Positions 1-5,748 are shown, counted from the first letter of the stretch. The stretch is DNA of 7,966 nucleotides from Spirochaetales bacterium (GCA_015657395.1 JADLKI010000005.1:195611-203576); one strand, 5' to 3'. Program-made: numbers and translations. The notes: a model not told the origin generated them from the letters alone.

Positions 1-138
1 ATCCGGCGGCAGGATAGCCGCCGCAGCGGTGACGGGCCCGGCCAGCGGCCCCCGCCCCGCCTCGTCCAGCCCGCACACAAGCTCGACAGGAATACTGAGC
101 ACTGAGTCGAGAGTACAAAAATTGGTCGATTTTTTCAT
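1..138 (-). CDS. rnhB: Ribonuclease HII, N-terminal part (runs off the left edge)
   Basis: RNase HII cuts the RNA strand of RNA/DNA hybrids and removes single ribonucleotides from DNA in the cytoplasm. Only the first 46 codons are present. Translated from the minus strand they begin [13 protein letters not shown] and reach [15 protein letters not shown] at about residues 22-36. This is the signature metal-binding block of the family; the Asp and Glu of DEAGRG are two of the catalytic acidic residues. The start is the ATG at 138-136. It overlaps the stop of the upstream acetyltransferase gene as ATGA, and a GAGG at 150-147 lies 8 nt upstream, so translation is probably coupled. The remaining active-site residues lie outside the window, so intactness cannot be judged. 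The identification rests on one very specific motif and is firm. Confidence 0.9.
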   Translation of the reverse strand, partial: MKKSTNFCTLDSVLSIPVELVCGLDEAGRGPLAGPVTAAAAILPPD

Positions 139-988
139 GATAGGCGCCTCGTACCCTTTGTACTCATACCATATTCGCCGGCCGGCCGAAAGCCCGCGCG
201 CCGATACACCTTGATCGCCGGGACATTCTCATGCCGCACGAACAGAACCGGATCCCTCCGTTCGGCTTTGATCCTGTATAATAAATAAAAAAGGACGGCC
301 GCTCCGATCCCCATCGACCGGTATTCTGGCTTTACATAGAAACCGCCGATCTGGTCATAAAAATATCCGCGCGCATTCGTGTTGATTTTGCCTATGGGCT
401 CGTCGCCGCGAAACGCTATGGCGACGATCTGCCGTTCCAAAAGCGACTGTACCTTCAAAGCAGTTTCCGAGCGGGTGGATTTGAGATTGAGCTCCTCGCG
501 CTCATACGCCATCTGCAGCGAAAAGAGCGCGTCCAGATCGTCCGGCCCCGCATTCCGAACCGCGACGCGCGCATCCTTCGGCGGGAAAGCTATGTCCACG
601 CTGCGCGCGCGCATGAGCATGTAGGATTGATCCTGCCATTCGCCTTCGCCGAGCGCCGCGACAAGGCGCCTGACGTCCCGTTCGACTCCGGAGATTCTGT
701 ACAGGTCTCTCCGGAGTCTGAGCCGCCCCGCGAGTTCCGAGTCCCTCCGGGGAGAATCCGGCAGGAGCACACAGAGCACCCCATCGGAATCCACCACGGC
801 AAGACCATCGATGCGGTCGCGAGGCCCTGCTTCGGGAAGGTGTATATATACTGAGAAAAACTCTGCAGTTCGGGATTCGACAGATACAGCTGCAGATTTT
901 CAGAGGCACGCACACATCCGAATTCGCGTTCGCGCAGAAAGCGGCAGGCTGCCTCTCTATAAAAAACGATGCGGTCGTCGCCCCACAT
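135..988 (-). CDS. GNAT-family N-acetyltransferase, apparently frameshifted
   Basis: The C-terminal two thirds is a GNAT acetyltransferase, which moves an acetyl group from acetyl-CoA to an amine; the substrate is unknown. The CoA-binding motif A, with RSMGIG, is at 320-303. It is followed by the usual [13 protein letters not shown] segment near the C-terminus. The coding frame for this part (stop at 135) is open only from 899 and has no convincing start; the first GTG, at 797, falls inside an apparently continuous stretch [10 protein letters not shown] second frame starts at ATG 988, 10 nt after the trxB stop, with GAGG overlapping that stop. It encodes a plausible N-terminal region ([20 protein letters not shown], then [16 protein letters not shown]). 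One extra base near 843-866, for example six T instead of five, joins the two into a protein of about 284 aa. The cause may be a sequencing error or a genuine mutation. The 3' end overlaps rnhB by ATGA. Confidence 0.75.
843..866 (-). other. Probable frameshift site in the GNAT gene
   Basis: Reading leftwards on the minus strand, coding-like sequence passes from the frame that starts at ATG 988 (…NPELQSF) to the frame that ends at 135 (…[24 protein letters not shown]). A -1 change, equivalent to one missing base, is needed. The only homopolymer here is a run of five T on the minus strand (plus-strand A at 856-860), next to a TATATATA stretch. The window is set by where each frame stops looking like protein. 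The true position could be anywhere between about 800 and 899. The T run does not form a standard X-XXY-YYZ slippery heptamer in the incoming frame. Confidence 0.55.
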
Positions 989-998
989 GTCCGTCGCC

Positions 999-1940
999 TC
1001 AGCGGTAGGCCTGCCCCCTCTGCTCGTCGATATAATTCGCAGCCGAGTGAGCGGCGATGGCTCCGTCGGCTGCCGCGGTGATGAGCTGGCGGAAAGGTGT
1101 CGACCTCACGTCGCCCGCCGCGAACAGGCCGGGGACGCTCGACTGCATGCCGCAGTCGGTGACGATATAGCCCGTCTCGTCCATTTGGACGCCCGTATCG
1201 GTGAGGAATCCGGTCCGGGGGATGGAACCGATGAAGACAAAGATCGCCTCGAAAGGTTCCTCGACAACTTTGTGGTTCACCACATCTTCCAGCACGATTG
1301 AACGGAGCTTCGTGTCGCCCCGTATCTCTTTGGCAATGGTGTTGAACCGGACTTCTATCGAGGGATTGGAGAGGACGCGCTCCGCGAGCGCCTTTTGGGC
1401 CCGGAAGCGGTCACGGCGGTGAATCATGACAATCTGGCCTGAAAGTTTGGAGAGATATGTCGCCTCGTCGCAGGCCGCATCGCCGCCCCCGACCACGAGC
1501 ATGCGTTTGCTTTTGAAGAACGGGCCATCGCAGGTGGCGCAGTACGAGACACCTTTGCCGACAAAGGCCTGCTCGCCGGGAATCCCCAGCTGACGGTGTT
1601 CCGCCCCGGTGGCGACGAGCACCGTGAGGCTCTCGACGGGGCCACTGCTCGTCTCGATGACAAAATGCCCGGCCGCTCTGTGTACCTTCAGGACACTCGC
1701 GTCGAGAAAAGAGCTGCCGAATCGTTCGGCCTGTGTGCGCATGCGGTCGGAGAGGTCATAGCCATTGATCGGCTCGACGATGCCCGGGTAATTTTCAAGA
1801 TTATCGATGAGAAGTGCCTGTCCTCCCGGGGCCAGCTCTTCGATGACAAGAGTTTTCAGATTCGCGCGTGCTCCATACTGGGCGGCCGAAAGGCCCGCCG
1901 CACCTGCGCCGACAATCGCAAAATCATAGAGTTGGCCCAT
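999..1940 (-). CDS. trxB: Thioredoxin reductase (NADPH)
   Basis: This cytoplasmic flavoenzyme uses NADPH to reduce thioredoxin, and so supplies electrons to ribonucleotide reductase and disulfide repair. The 313 aa match the usual low-molecular-weight bacterial length. Domains in order: FAD-binding Rossmann motif GAGAAG (residues 11-16) with PGG at 38-40; redox-active CATC at 134-137 followed by DGPFF; NADPH-binding GGGDAA at 151-156; HRRDRFRA at 174-181, the motif that favours NADPH over NADH; and the second FAD contact GLFAAGDVR at 271-279. All catalytic elements are intact. The start is supported by a strong GAAGGAGAA ribosome-binding site 6-8 nt upstream of ATG 1940. The gene heads a probable operon with the GNAT gene (10-bp gap) and rnhB. 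A candidate promoter lies in the AT-rich gap just upstream. An NADH-dependent or ferredoxin-type relative is conceivable but less likely given CATC and HRRxxxRA. Confidence 0.95.
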   Translation of the reverse strand: MGQLYDFAIVGAGAAGLSAAQYGARANLKTLVIEELAPGGQALLIDNLENYPGIVEPINGYDLSDRMRTQAERFGSSFLDASVLKVHRAAGHFVIETSSGPVESLTVLVATGAEHRQLGIPGEQAFVGKGVSYCATCDGPFFKSKRMLVVGGGDAACDEATYLSKLSGQIVMIHRRDRFRAQKALAERVLSNPSIEVRFNTIAKEIRGDTKLRSIVLEDVVNHKVVEEPFEAIFVFIGSIPRTGFLTDTGVQMDETGYIVTDCGMQSSVPGLFAAGDVRSTPFRQLITAAADGAIAAHSAANYIDEQRGQAYR

Positions 1941-1957
1941 CGCTATTCTCCTTCGGA

Positions 1958-1983
1958 ATTATATAATAAATAATATATATAAT
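1958..1983. repeat. AT-only inverted repeat between the kinase and trxB genes
   Basis: ATTATATA at 1958-1965 is the exact inverse of TATATAAT at 1976-1983, with a 10-nt loop. The 56-bp gap around it is almost pure A/T in an otherwise GC-rich window. The stem has no G:C pairs and no following T run, so it is a poor terminator. It is more likely part of a promoter or melting region, or a by-product of alternating AT sequence. Confidence 0.4.
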
Positions 1984-2000
1984 CTAATTCATATATTCAA
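1972..2000 (-). promoter_or_regulatory. Candidate sigma-70-type promoter of trxB
   Basis: On the minus strand TTGAAT (2000-1995) is followed by a 17-nt spacer and TATATT (1977-1972), which is 5/6 of the -10 consensus. Transcription would begin near 1965, giving a leader of about 25 nt that carries the strong trxB ribosome-binding site. The -35 box overlaps the TGA stop of the upstream kinase gene. The region is extremely AT-rich, so chance matches are easier here than elsewhere, and other TATAAT-like hexamers overlap it. Confidence 0.45.
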
Positions 2001-3457
2001 GCCTGCCCCTCGACAGTCAGCCGGCAGCATTCATTGAGAGCTTTCTTTCCAAGCACTTCGAAGCCCACATCGGCATACTTCAGCAGCGCGCGCATGATCG
2101 GGGAATCGGCTCTTCTCAGAATGCCTTCACCCTGCATCTCCAGCACGCGGCGCCGGCCCTCTGCGCAGCTGAACGTAAGCGTCACGGTGAGCTCGGCCCG
2201 TTTCTCGTATGCAGTCTGATAAGCGCCTCCCAGCAATTCGAGGAGAGCGAGCGAGAGCGGCACGAGGCGATCGGGATCGAGCGGGCAATCATCGGCCGAG
2301 AATTGCAGATGCACCGTCGAGCCTACTGTTTCGAGCGCCTCTTCCGCGGCATGGCAGAACTGCGCAAAAAACTCCCGGGCAGTCACCCGGTCGACCTCTT
2401 CGGACTGATAGAGGGCCTCGTGGACCAGCGCGATACTCTTGATCTGCGCCTCAAGCTCTCTGAGCACCCCGGCAGAGGCGGATGGAGCGTCATTCGATGG
2501 AGCGTCATAAGATGGAGCCTCATCGGTCTGCTGGAGGTGGACCAGGCTCGCCACGAGCTGCAGATTCGTCTTTACGCGGTGATGTATCTCGCGCAGAAGC
2601 TGCTCCTTCGCGGTCAACGAATCCTCGAGGCTTTGCTGGTAGAAGTGCATTGCGCTCACATCGTGCACGACGCCGATGGTCTGGGGGTTCTGTCCGACGA
2701 CATCGGAGAGCAGCGGCATGTCGAGATTTCTCTCCCCATAGGCATTCACGAGGGCATAGACGATGTGCCCGTCCTTGTGGACGAGCCTCACCTCGAGGTC
2801 TCGCGTCATGCGTTGGCCGGACCTGCGCTCGTCGAACAATTTGGGAGGGGTGTCGGGGAATTTATTCGCCCGGCGGATTTTCTCTACCACGATGTCGCGC
2901 GAGATATTCGGCTTGTCCTCCGGATGGATGATGATGCTGAAATGCCTGCCGACCAGTTCCGCAGGCTCGTAGCCCAACAGGGTCACCGATTCATTCAAGT
3001 AAACGAAATTGCCGCGTTCATCGAGTATGTAGACGATGTCCGGCACGGACGAGAGGAGTGTACGCAGCTGAGTGTGAAGGGCGCCGACGACTGTCCGGGA
3101 GGCGAGAATGGCATCCCTTGCGGCGCAGGTCTGGAGCGCTGCGGCGTAGGCCGAGGCAGGAGAGCTGCGGGCCGGCATGATCCGCACAAGAGGAGAAGTC
3201 TGTATCTCCCCCCGGTTTTTGCCCGGATTTCCAAGCACGATCAGGGCCAGGGGAATATCCAGGAGCGCGCGGACGTCTCCCGGGCCAAGCGAAGCCGCTT
3301 CGGCGATCACGCATTCCGCCGGGCCGGGCGCCGAGATACTGTCTCTGCCGAGTATCTCGACATTGGTGCTCCGCCGGGTCAAGAACTGCATGAATTTTTC
3401 GCCCTTTTCCCGATCGGACATGAGGAGCGCGATAGACCTGACAGATGGCCCAGTCAT
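1997..3457 (-). CDS. PAS-domain sensor histidine kinase of the HisKA_2 type, with a degenerate ATPase domain
   Basis: The protein has 486 aa and no clear membrane segments, so it is probably cytoplasmic. Residues about 6-115 look like a receiver-type alpha/beta fold without an obvious phospho-Asp. Residues about 128-270 form a PAS domain (SVPDIVYILDERGNFVYLNES, then LLGYEPAELVG, IHPED, a charged insertion, and a PAC-like end IGVVHDVS). REIHHRVKTNLQ at 289-300 is the HisKA_2 phosphoacceptor box with His293; the usual KNN is KTN. A low-complexity linker with (S/N)DAPS repeats sits at about 312-328. The C-terminal HATPase region is eroded. ELL of the N box is kept (407-409) but the magnesium-binding Asn is gone (GGAYQ follows). 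The DxGxG box reads MQGEGI (441-446), and no glycine-rich G2 lid is seen. It may be a kinase of low activity, a pseudokinase or a sensor scaffold. No response regulator lies nearby. The start has almost no Shine-Dalgarno sequence; see the adjacent promoter. Confidence 0.85.
   Translation of the reverse strand: MTGPSVRSIALLMSDREKGEKFMQFLTRRSTNVEILGRDSISAPGPAECVIAEAASLGPGDVRALLDIPLALIVLGNPGKNRGEIQTSPLVRIMPARSSPASAYAAALQTCAARDAILASRTVVGALHTQLRTLLSSVPDIVYILDERGNFVYLNESVTLLGYEPAELVGRHFSIIIHPEDKPNISRDIVVEKIRRANKFPDTPPKLFDERRSGQRMTRDLEVRLVHKDGHIVYALVNAYGERNLDMPLLSDVVGQNPQTIGVVHDVSAMHFYQQSLEDSLTAKEQLLREIHHRVKTNLQLVASLVHLQQTDEAPSYDAPSNDAPSASAGVLRELEAQIKSIALVHEALYQSEEVDRVTAREFFAQFCHAAEEALETVGSTVHLQFSADDCPLDPDRLVPLSLALLELLGGAYQTAYEKRAELTVTLTFSCAEGRRRVLEMQGEGILRRADSPIMRALLKYADVGFEVLGKKALNECCRLTVEGQA
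2481..2525 (-). repeat. Three tandem 15-bp repeats inside the kinase gene
   Basis: On the plus strand the units 2481-2495, 2496-2510 and 2511-2525 all begin GATGGAGC and differ only in their last bases (…GTCATTC, …GTCATAA, …CTCATCG). The unit is a multiple of three, so it keeps frame and encodes repeated five-residue units of the DAPS(Y/N) type in the linker just after the phosphoacceptor helix. The close identity suggests recent in-frame slippage. Copy number may vary between strains. Confidence 0.85.
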
Positions 3458-3463
3458 GGCTTC

Positions 3464-3492
3464 ATAGTAGGAAAGGGCTCTCGTTGCGTCAA
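3464..3492 (-). promoter_or_regulatory. Candidate promoter of the kinase gene, predicting a leaderless mRNA
   Basis: On the minus strand TTGACG (3492-3487, 5/6 of the -35 consensus), a 17-nt spacer and TACTAT (3469-3464, 4/6 of the -10 consensus) lie directly upstream of the kinase ATG at 3457. Only six bases separate the -10 box from the ATG, so transcription would start at or within one or two bases of the A of the ATG. This fits the lack of a ribosome-binding site. The -35 box shares bases 3487-3489 with the -35 box of the divergent hisJ promoter. Confidence 0.5.
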
Positions 3493-3512
3493 TATGCGCG
3501 GAATGCTAGTAT
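3484..3512 (+). promoter_or_regulatory. Candidate promoter of hisJ, extended -10, predicting a leaderless mRNA
   Basis: TTGCGT (3484-3489, weak, 3/6) is followed by a 17-nt spacer and TAGTAT (3507-3512). A TG one base upstream (TGCTAGTAT) makes this an extended -10, which can offset a weak -35. The hisJ ATG at 3518 begins five bases after the -10 box, the expected position of the transcription start. No Shine-Dalgarno sequence is seen at the usual distance. The infA promoter in this window has the same TAGTAT hexamer. Confidence 0.45.
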
Positions 3513-3517
3513 GCACC

Positions 3518-4384
3518 ATGGCTTTCAGTTTTCACACCCATACGACATTCTGCGACGGCAAAGCAGACGCAGCGACAATGGCGGGCGCCGCCTTCGGGCA
3601 CCACTACACGCATCTGGGCTTCTCGGCCCATGCGCCGGTGCCGATCAAGACGCGGTGGAATTTGCCCTGGGAGCGCGCGGAGGCCTATGTGGCGACGGTG
3701 CGCGCGCTCGCGCGGGAATACGCTCCCAGGGGAATGAAGATATTCCTGGGCCTTGAGACCGACTATGCGCCCGGGATAACGATGCCGGATGAGCCCGCCT
3801 ATGAGCCTTTTCACCTCGACTTCAGCATCGGCTCGGTCCACTACATCACCGCCCCCGGCGAAGCCTTTTTCACCGTGGATGAGCCTGAAGAACAGTTCGC
3901 TTCCAAGGTCCGCAAGTGGGCGGCGGATGGCGACTACAGAAGAATCTGGAAGCGATACTGGCAGTATATGGCCGAGATGATCGAACACGGCGGATTCGAC
4001 ATAATCGGGCACTTCGATCTGGTAAAGAAGAACAATGCGGACGGGCGCTGGTTCGACGAGCAGGACCCGGCCTACATCGATGCGGCGTTTCAGGCTGTGG
4101 ACCTCGCGGCAGAAAAGGGGCTCGTCGCAGAAATAAATACCGGCGGCGTAGCCCGCGGCAAGCACCATGAACCCTACCCTTCGGCGCGCATTCTGAAGAG
4201 GATGTACGACAAAGGCCTGAGAATAACCATCGGGGACGATGCCCATGCGCCGCAGCACATCGGGACCTATCAGCATGTCGCGATGAGCGCTGCATGGGGT
4301 GCAGGGTTTGCGTCGCTCTGGTACCTGGACGCGCCGGGCCTCTGGAAAGAAATCTCTATCGATCAGGTCGAAAAGACACTCTAG
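3518..4384 (+). CDS. hisJ: PHP-domain phosphatase, HisJ-type histidinol-phosphatase
   Basis: HisJ enzymes remove phosphate from L-histidinol phosphate, the penultimate stage of histidine synthesis, in the cytoplasm. From ATG 3518 the product is 288 aa, close to family length. The metal-binding PHP motifs appear in order: HTH (residues 6-8) followed by FCDGK (11-15), GFSAHAP with His38, GLETDY with Glu80, SIGSVHYI with His108, IIGHFDL with His165, and GDDAH (239-243) near the end. The set is intact. In-frame ATGs at 3494 and 3503 would add only a few unconserved residues, and 3518 places MAFSFHTHTTFCDG at the N-terminus as is typical. The gene is divergent from the kinase (60-bp gap) and its stop overlaps the convergent DksA-like gene. 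No other histidine genes are present, so a different phosphoester substrate for this PHP subgroup cannot be excluded. Confidence 0.83.
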   Translation: MAFSFHTHTTFCDGKADAATMAGAAFGHHYTHLGFSAHAPVPIKTRWNLPWERAEAYVATVRALAREYAPRGMKIFLGLETDYAPGITMPDEPAYEPFHLDFSIGSVHYITAPGEAFFTVDEPEEQFASKVRKWAADGDYRRIWKRYWQYMAEMIEHGGFDIIGHFDLVKKNNADGRWFDEQDPAYIDAAFQAVDLAAEKGLVAEINTGGVARGKHHEPYPSARILKRMYDKGLRITIGDDAHAPQHIGTYQHVAMSAAWGAGFASLWYLDAPGLWKEISIDQVEKTL

Positions 4385-4737
4385 CGATTCTTGCGCTCGT
4401 CGCTCTTCTGGCACTCGACGCAGAGCACCGCATAGGGAATCGCCTCAAGCCGCTCCTGGGGAATCTTCTTGCCGCATTTCGCACAGAGGCCATAGCGCCC
4501 TTGACTGATGCGCAACAGTGCCGATTCGATCGCACGGTAGCGTTTGAGGTCTTGGGAGCTGAGAGCTTCTATCATAATTCTGTCGACATCGTCGGATGCA
4601 ATATCTGCCGAGTCCTTGGGATCTGTCTCAGAGAGCACTGTCCTGAGCTGCTCATTCGACTCGGCAATGGTACCTATAATCTCCTGCCTCTGCGCAAGCA
4701 AGAGATTCTTCATTTTTTCGATGAAGGCATTCTCCAT
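4381..4737 (-). CDS. DksA/TraR-family C4 zinc-finger transcription regulator
   Basis: Members of this family bind RNA polymerase through its secondary channel and modify initiation, often together with ppGpp. The chosen ATG at 4737 gives 118 aa and has a purine-rich GAGGGGGAGAGAG directly upstream. The open frame continues to 4842 but those 35 residues do not look conserved. Residues 1-80 are strongly helical (MENAFIEKMKNLLLAQRQEI onwards), fitting the coiled-coil hairpin. Its middle carries many acids (SETDPKDSADIASDDVDR), as at the DksA coiled-coil tip. The C-terminal finger is Cys85-x2-Cys88-x17-Cys106-x2-Cys109, the classical four-cysteine form, followed by a short basic tail. The protein is shorter than E. 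coli DksA, so I call the family rather than the orthologue. It is divergent from infA across a 224-bp gap and convergent with hisJ, sharing a CTAG at the stops. Confidence 0.88.
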   Translation of the reverse strand: MENAFIEKMKNLLLAQRQEIIGTIAESNEQLRTVLSETDPKDSADIASDDVDRIMIEALSSQDLKRYRAIESALLRISQGRYGLCAKCGKKIPQERLEAIPYAVLCVECQKSDERKNR

Positions 4738-4789
4738 CTCTCTCCCCCTCATCAATTGCTGGCATCTACCAGCAGGCAATGGATGGGCA

Positions 4790-4864
4790 CAATGCATCAC
4801 ATTGTCAAAAATGTCAAGATGTGCAGCATGGCGTGTCCCCATCGTGTTGACATTCGATGCATTG
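4790..4864. repeat. Inverted repeat in the dksA-like/infA intergenic region
   Basis: CAATGCATC at 4790-4798 is the exact inverse of GATGCATTG at 4856-4864. Just inside these arms TGTCAA (4803-4808) mirrors TTGACA (4847-4852), separated from the 9-bp arms by 4 and 3 nt. A further TGTCAA lies at 4812-4817. The right arm supplies the -35 box of the infA promoter, and the left arm places a TTGACA facing the dksA-like gene, although I find no good -10 box for it at 16-18 nt. This may be an operator shared by both genes or a fortuitous duplication. Confidence 0.6.
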
Positions 4865-4875
4865 GCTCATAGTAT
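4847..4875 (+). promoter_or_regulatory. Sigma-70-type promoter of infA
   Basis: A perfect TTGACA (4847-4852), a spacer of exactly 17 nt and TAGTAT (4870-4875, 4/6) point towards infA. Transcription would start near 4882, giving an untranslated leader of about 80 nt before the GTG start. This is the best promoter match in the window. Confidence 0.65.
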
Positions 4876-4951
4876 TTCACCTGCGCACAGGGTGCAAGAG
4901 AGAGTTCTTTTGCCTCATGCGCGGGCCCAAACCCAGTCATTGTTTTCATTT

Positions 4952-4956
4952 AGGAG
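4952..4956 (+). promoter_or_regulatory. Ribosome-binding site deciding the infA GTG start
   Basis: AGGAG is followed by TATAT and then GTG at 4962, a 5-nt spacing. It supports the GTG as the infA start rather than an upstream ATG. An ATG at 4960, overlapping the GTG as ATGTG, is only 3 nt from the AGGAG and leads to a 12-codon dead-end frame. Confidence 0.75.
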
Positions 4957-4961
4957 TATAT

Positions 4962-5180
4962 GTGGCTAAAGAAGAAGCTATCGAGGTGGAGGGCGTAGTC
5001 CGGGAAGCCCTCCCCAACACGATGTTTCGTGTGGAATTAGCGAACGGACACATAATTCTTGCCCATCTGTCAGGTAAGATGCGCAAGCACTACATTCGAA
5101 TTGTGCCTGGTGACAAAGTAAAAGTCGGTCTTTCACCGTATGATCTGAACCGAGGACGAATTATTTACCGCGAGAAATAG
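4962..5180 (+). CDS. infA: Translation initiation factor IF-1
   Basis: IF-1 is a small OB-fold protein that binds the A site of the 30S subunit during initiation, with IF-2 and IF-3. Starting at GTG 4962 the product is 72 aa, the canonical length. It begins (V/M)[10 protein letters not shown] and contains the conserved [37 protein letters not shown] and [11 protein letters not shown] segments. The GTG start is chosen because the conserved [10 protein letters not shown] follows at once and AGGAG (4952-4956) sits 5 nt upstream. An ATG at 857 codon-frame position 4857 would add 35 residues ([16 protein letters not shown] and so on) with no family counterpart. An out-of-frame ATG overlaps the GTG. 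A strong promoter lies upstream at 4847-4875. The last 20 bp overlap the 3' end of the convergent Smr gene. Confidence 0.97.
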   Translation: MAKEEAIEVEGVVREALPNTMFRVELANGHIILAHLSGKMRKHYIRIVPGDKVKVGLSPYDLNRGRIIYREK

Positions 5181-5694
5181 ACTGTCGAATACGGACCCAC
5201 GTGGCTCCCTTGCCACCATGCCGACTGTCCGCAAAGTCGAATTCTCCCGCATGAGGGTTCCGTTCAAGTTCTTCCCTAACGACATGCACCAACACTTGTT
5301 CCTCACGTGAATGATTTCCCTTTCCGTGTATGATGCTCACCTTCTCCAAACCCTGGGCGGCACAGCGGGCGATGAAGGCTCGCAGGGTCTGGCGCGCCTC
5401 TGCCTCGCGCATGCCGTGAAGGTCGAGCTCGGCCTGTGGCAGCATGCGTTTGAATCGCGTATAGGCCGAAATCGTGGCCATTTTGTCCTCTGCGGCCGCC
5501 CGTTTCATTGCGGCGTCTTTGTCGGTCGTCCCGTGGTCCTCGAGCCACTGCTCCAGCTTCTGCCGAAAGGCTTCAGAATCGTCCCGGGATTTATCCCCCT
5601 GGGGAGCGCCCTTCGGGATTCTCTTCGAAGTTGAAGGCTTTTTGCGGGGAGACTGCTGTTCTTCCCACTGCCTGTAAATCTTGCCAAAATCCAT
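5161..5694 (-). CDS. Smr-domain protein
   Basis: Smr (small MutS-related) domains are often endonucleases acting on DNA or on mRNA of stalled or collided ribosomes; the role of this stand-alone form is not known. From ATG 5694 the product is 177 aa. The N-terminal half is charged and low in complexity (about residues 15-70, rich in K, R, E and D) and probably disordered. The Smr domain occupies about residues 85-172, with ELDLHGM (89-95) and IIHGKGNHS (121-129). It ends with [13 protein letters not shown], a recognisable end of the family. There is no MutS ATPase part. The start at 5694 gives [12 protein letters not shown]; an in-frame ATG at 5709 adds only five residues, and neither has a clear Shine-Dalgarno sequence. 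The gene is divergent from the acyltransferase and overlaps infA by 20 bp at the 3' end. The family call is firm. Confidence 0.88.
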   Translation of the reverse strand: MDFGKIYRQWEEQQSPRKKPSTSKRIPKGAPQGDKSRDDSEAFRQKLEQWLEDHGTTDKDAAMKRAAAEDKMATISAYTRFKRMLPQAELDLHGMREAEARQTLRAFIARCAAQGLEKVSIIHGKGNHSREEQVLVHVVREELERNPHAGEFDFADSRHGGKGATWVRIRQSISRGK

Positions 5695-5748
5695 GCTGCA
5701 CGAATACATACCACAAAATCCGATTCATTTCACGGGGGAAGGGGAAAG

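Noticed and set aside
29..214. Short plus-strand open frame at the left edge
   Set aside because: It is antisense to the RNase HII DEAGRG block and the GNAT C-terminus, which explain the sequence fully.
843..866. Programmed -1 ribosomal frameshift in the GNAT gene
   Set aside because: The T5 run does not give a proper slippery heptamer in the incoming frame and I see no strong hairpin just downstream. A sequence error or mutation is simpler, though not excluded by tests.
2303..3517. Long plus-strand open frame upstream of and continuous with hisJ, which would make a 693-aa protein
   Set aside because: It lies antisense to the kinase gene, whose minus-strand product has clear PAS and HisKA_2 motifs. 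The plus-strand translation shows no recognisable domain before the PHP phosphatase start at 3518. It is a GC-rich shadow frame.
3506..4414. 302-aa minus-strand open frame opposite hisJ
   Set aside because: It is antisense to an intact set of PHP metal-binding motifs and its own translation has no recognisable features, so it is a shadow.
4738..4842. N-terminal extension of the DksA-like protein back to 4842
   Set aside because: The added residues do not fit the family, and a strong purine-rich ribosome-binding site sits directly before the internal ATG at 4737.
4857..4961. N-terminal extension of IF-1 to an ATG at 4857
   Set aside because: IF-1 is 72 aa with [10 protein letters not shown] at its N-terminus, the AGGAG before GTG 4962 fits, and the likely promoter -10 box lies inside the proposed extension.
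5681..5710. TTGCCA-N18-TACATA as a promoter of the acyltransferase gene
   Set aside because: The -10 match is only 3/6 and the spacer is not optimal, so it is too weak to list as a feature.
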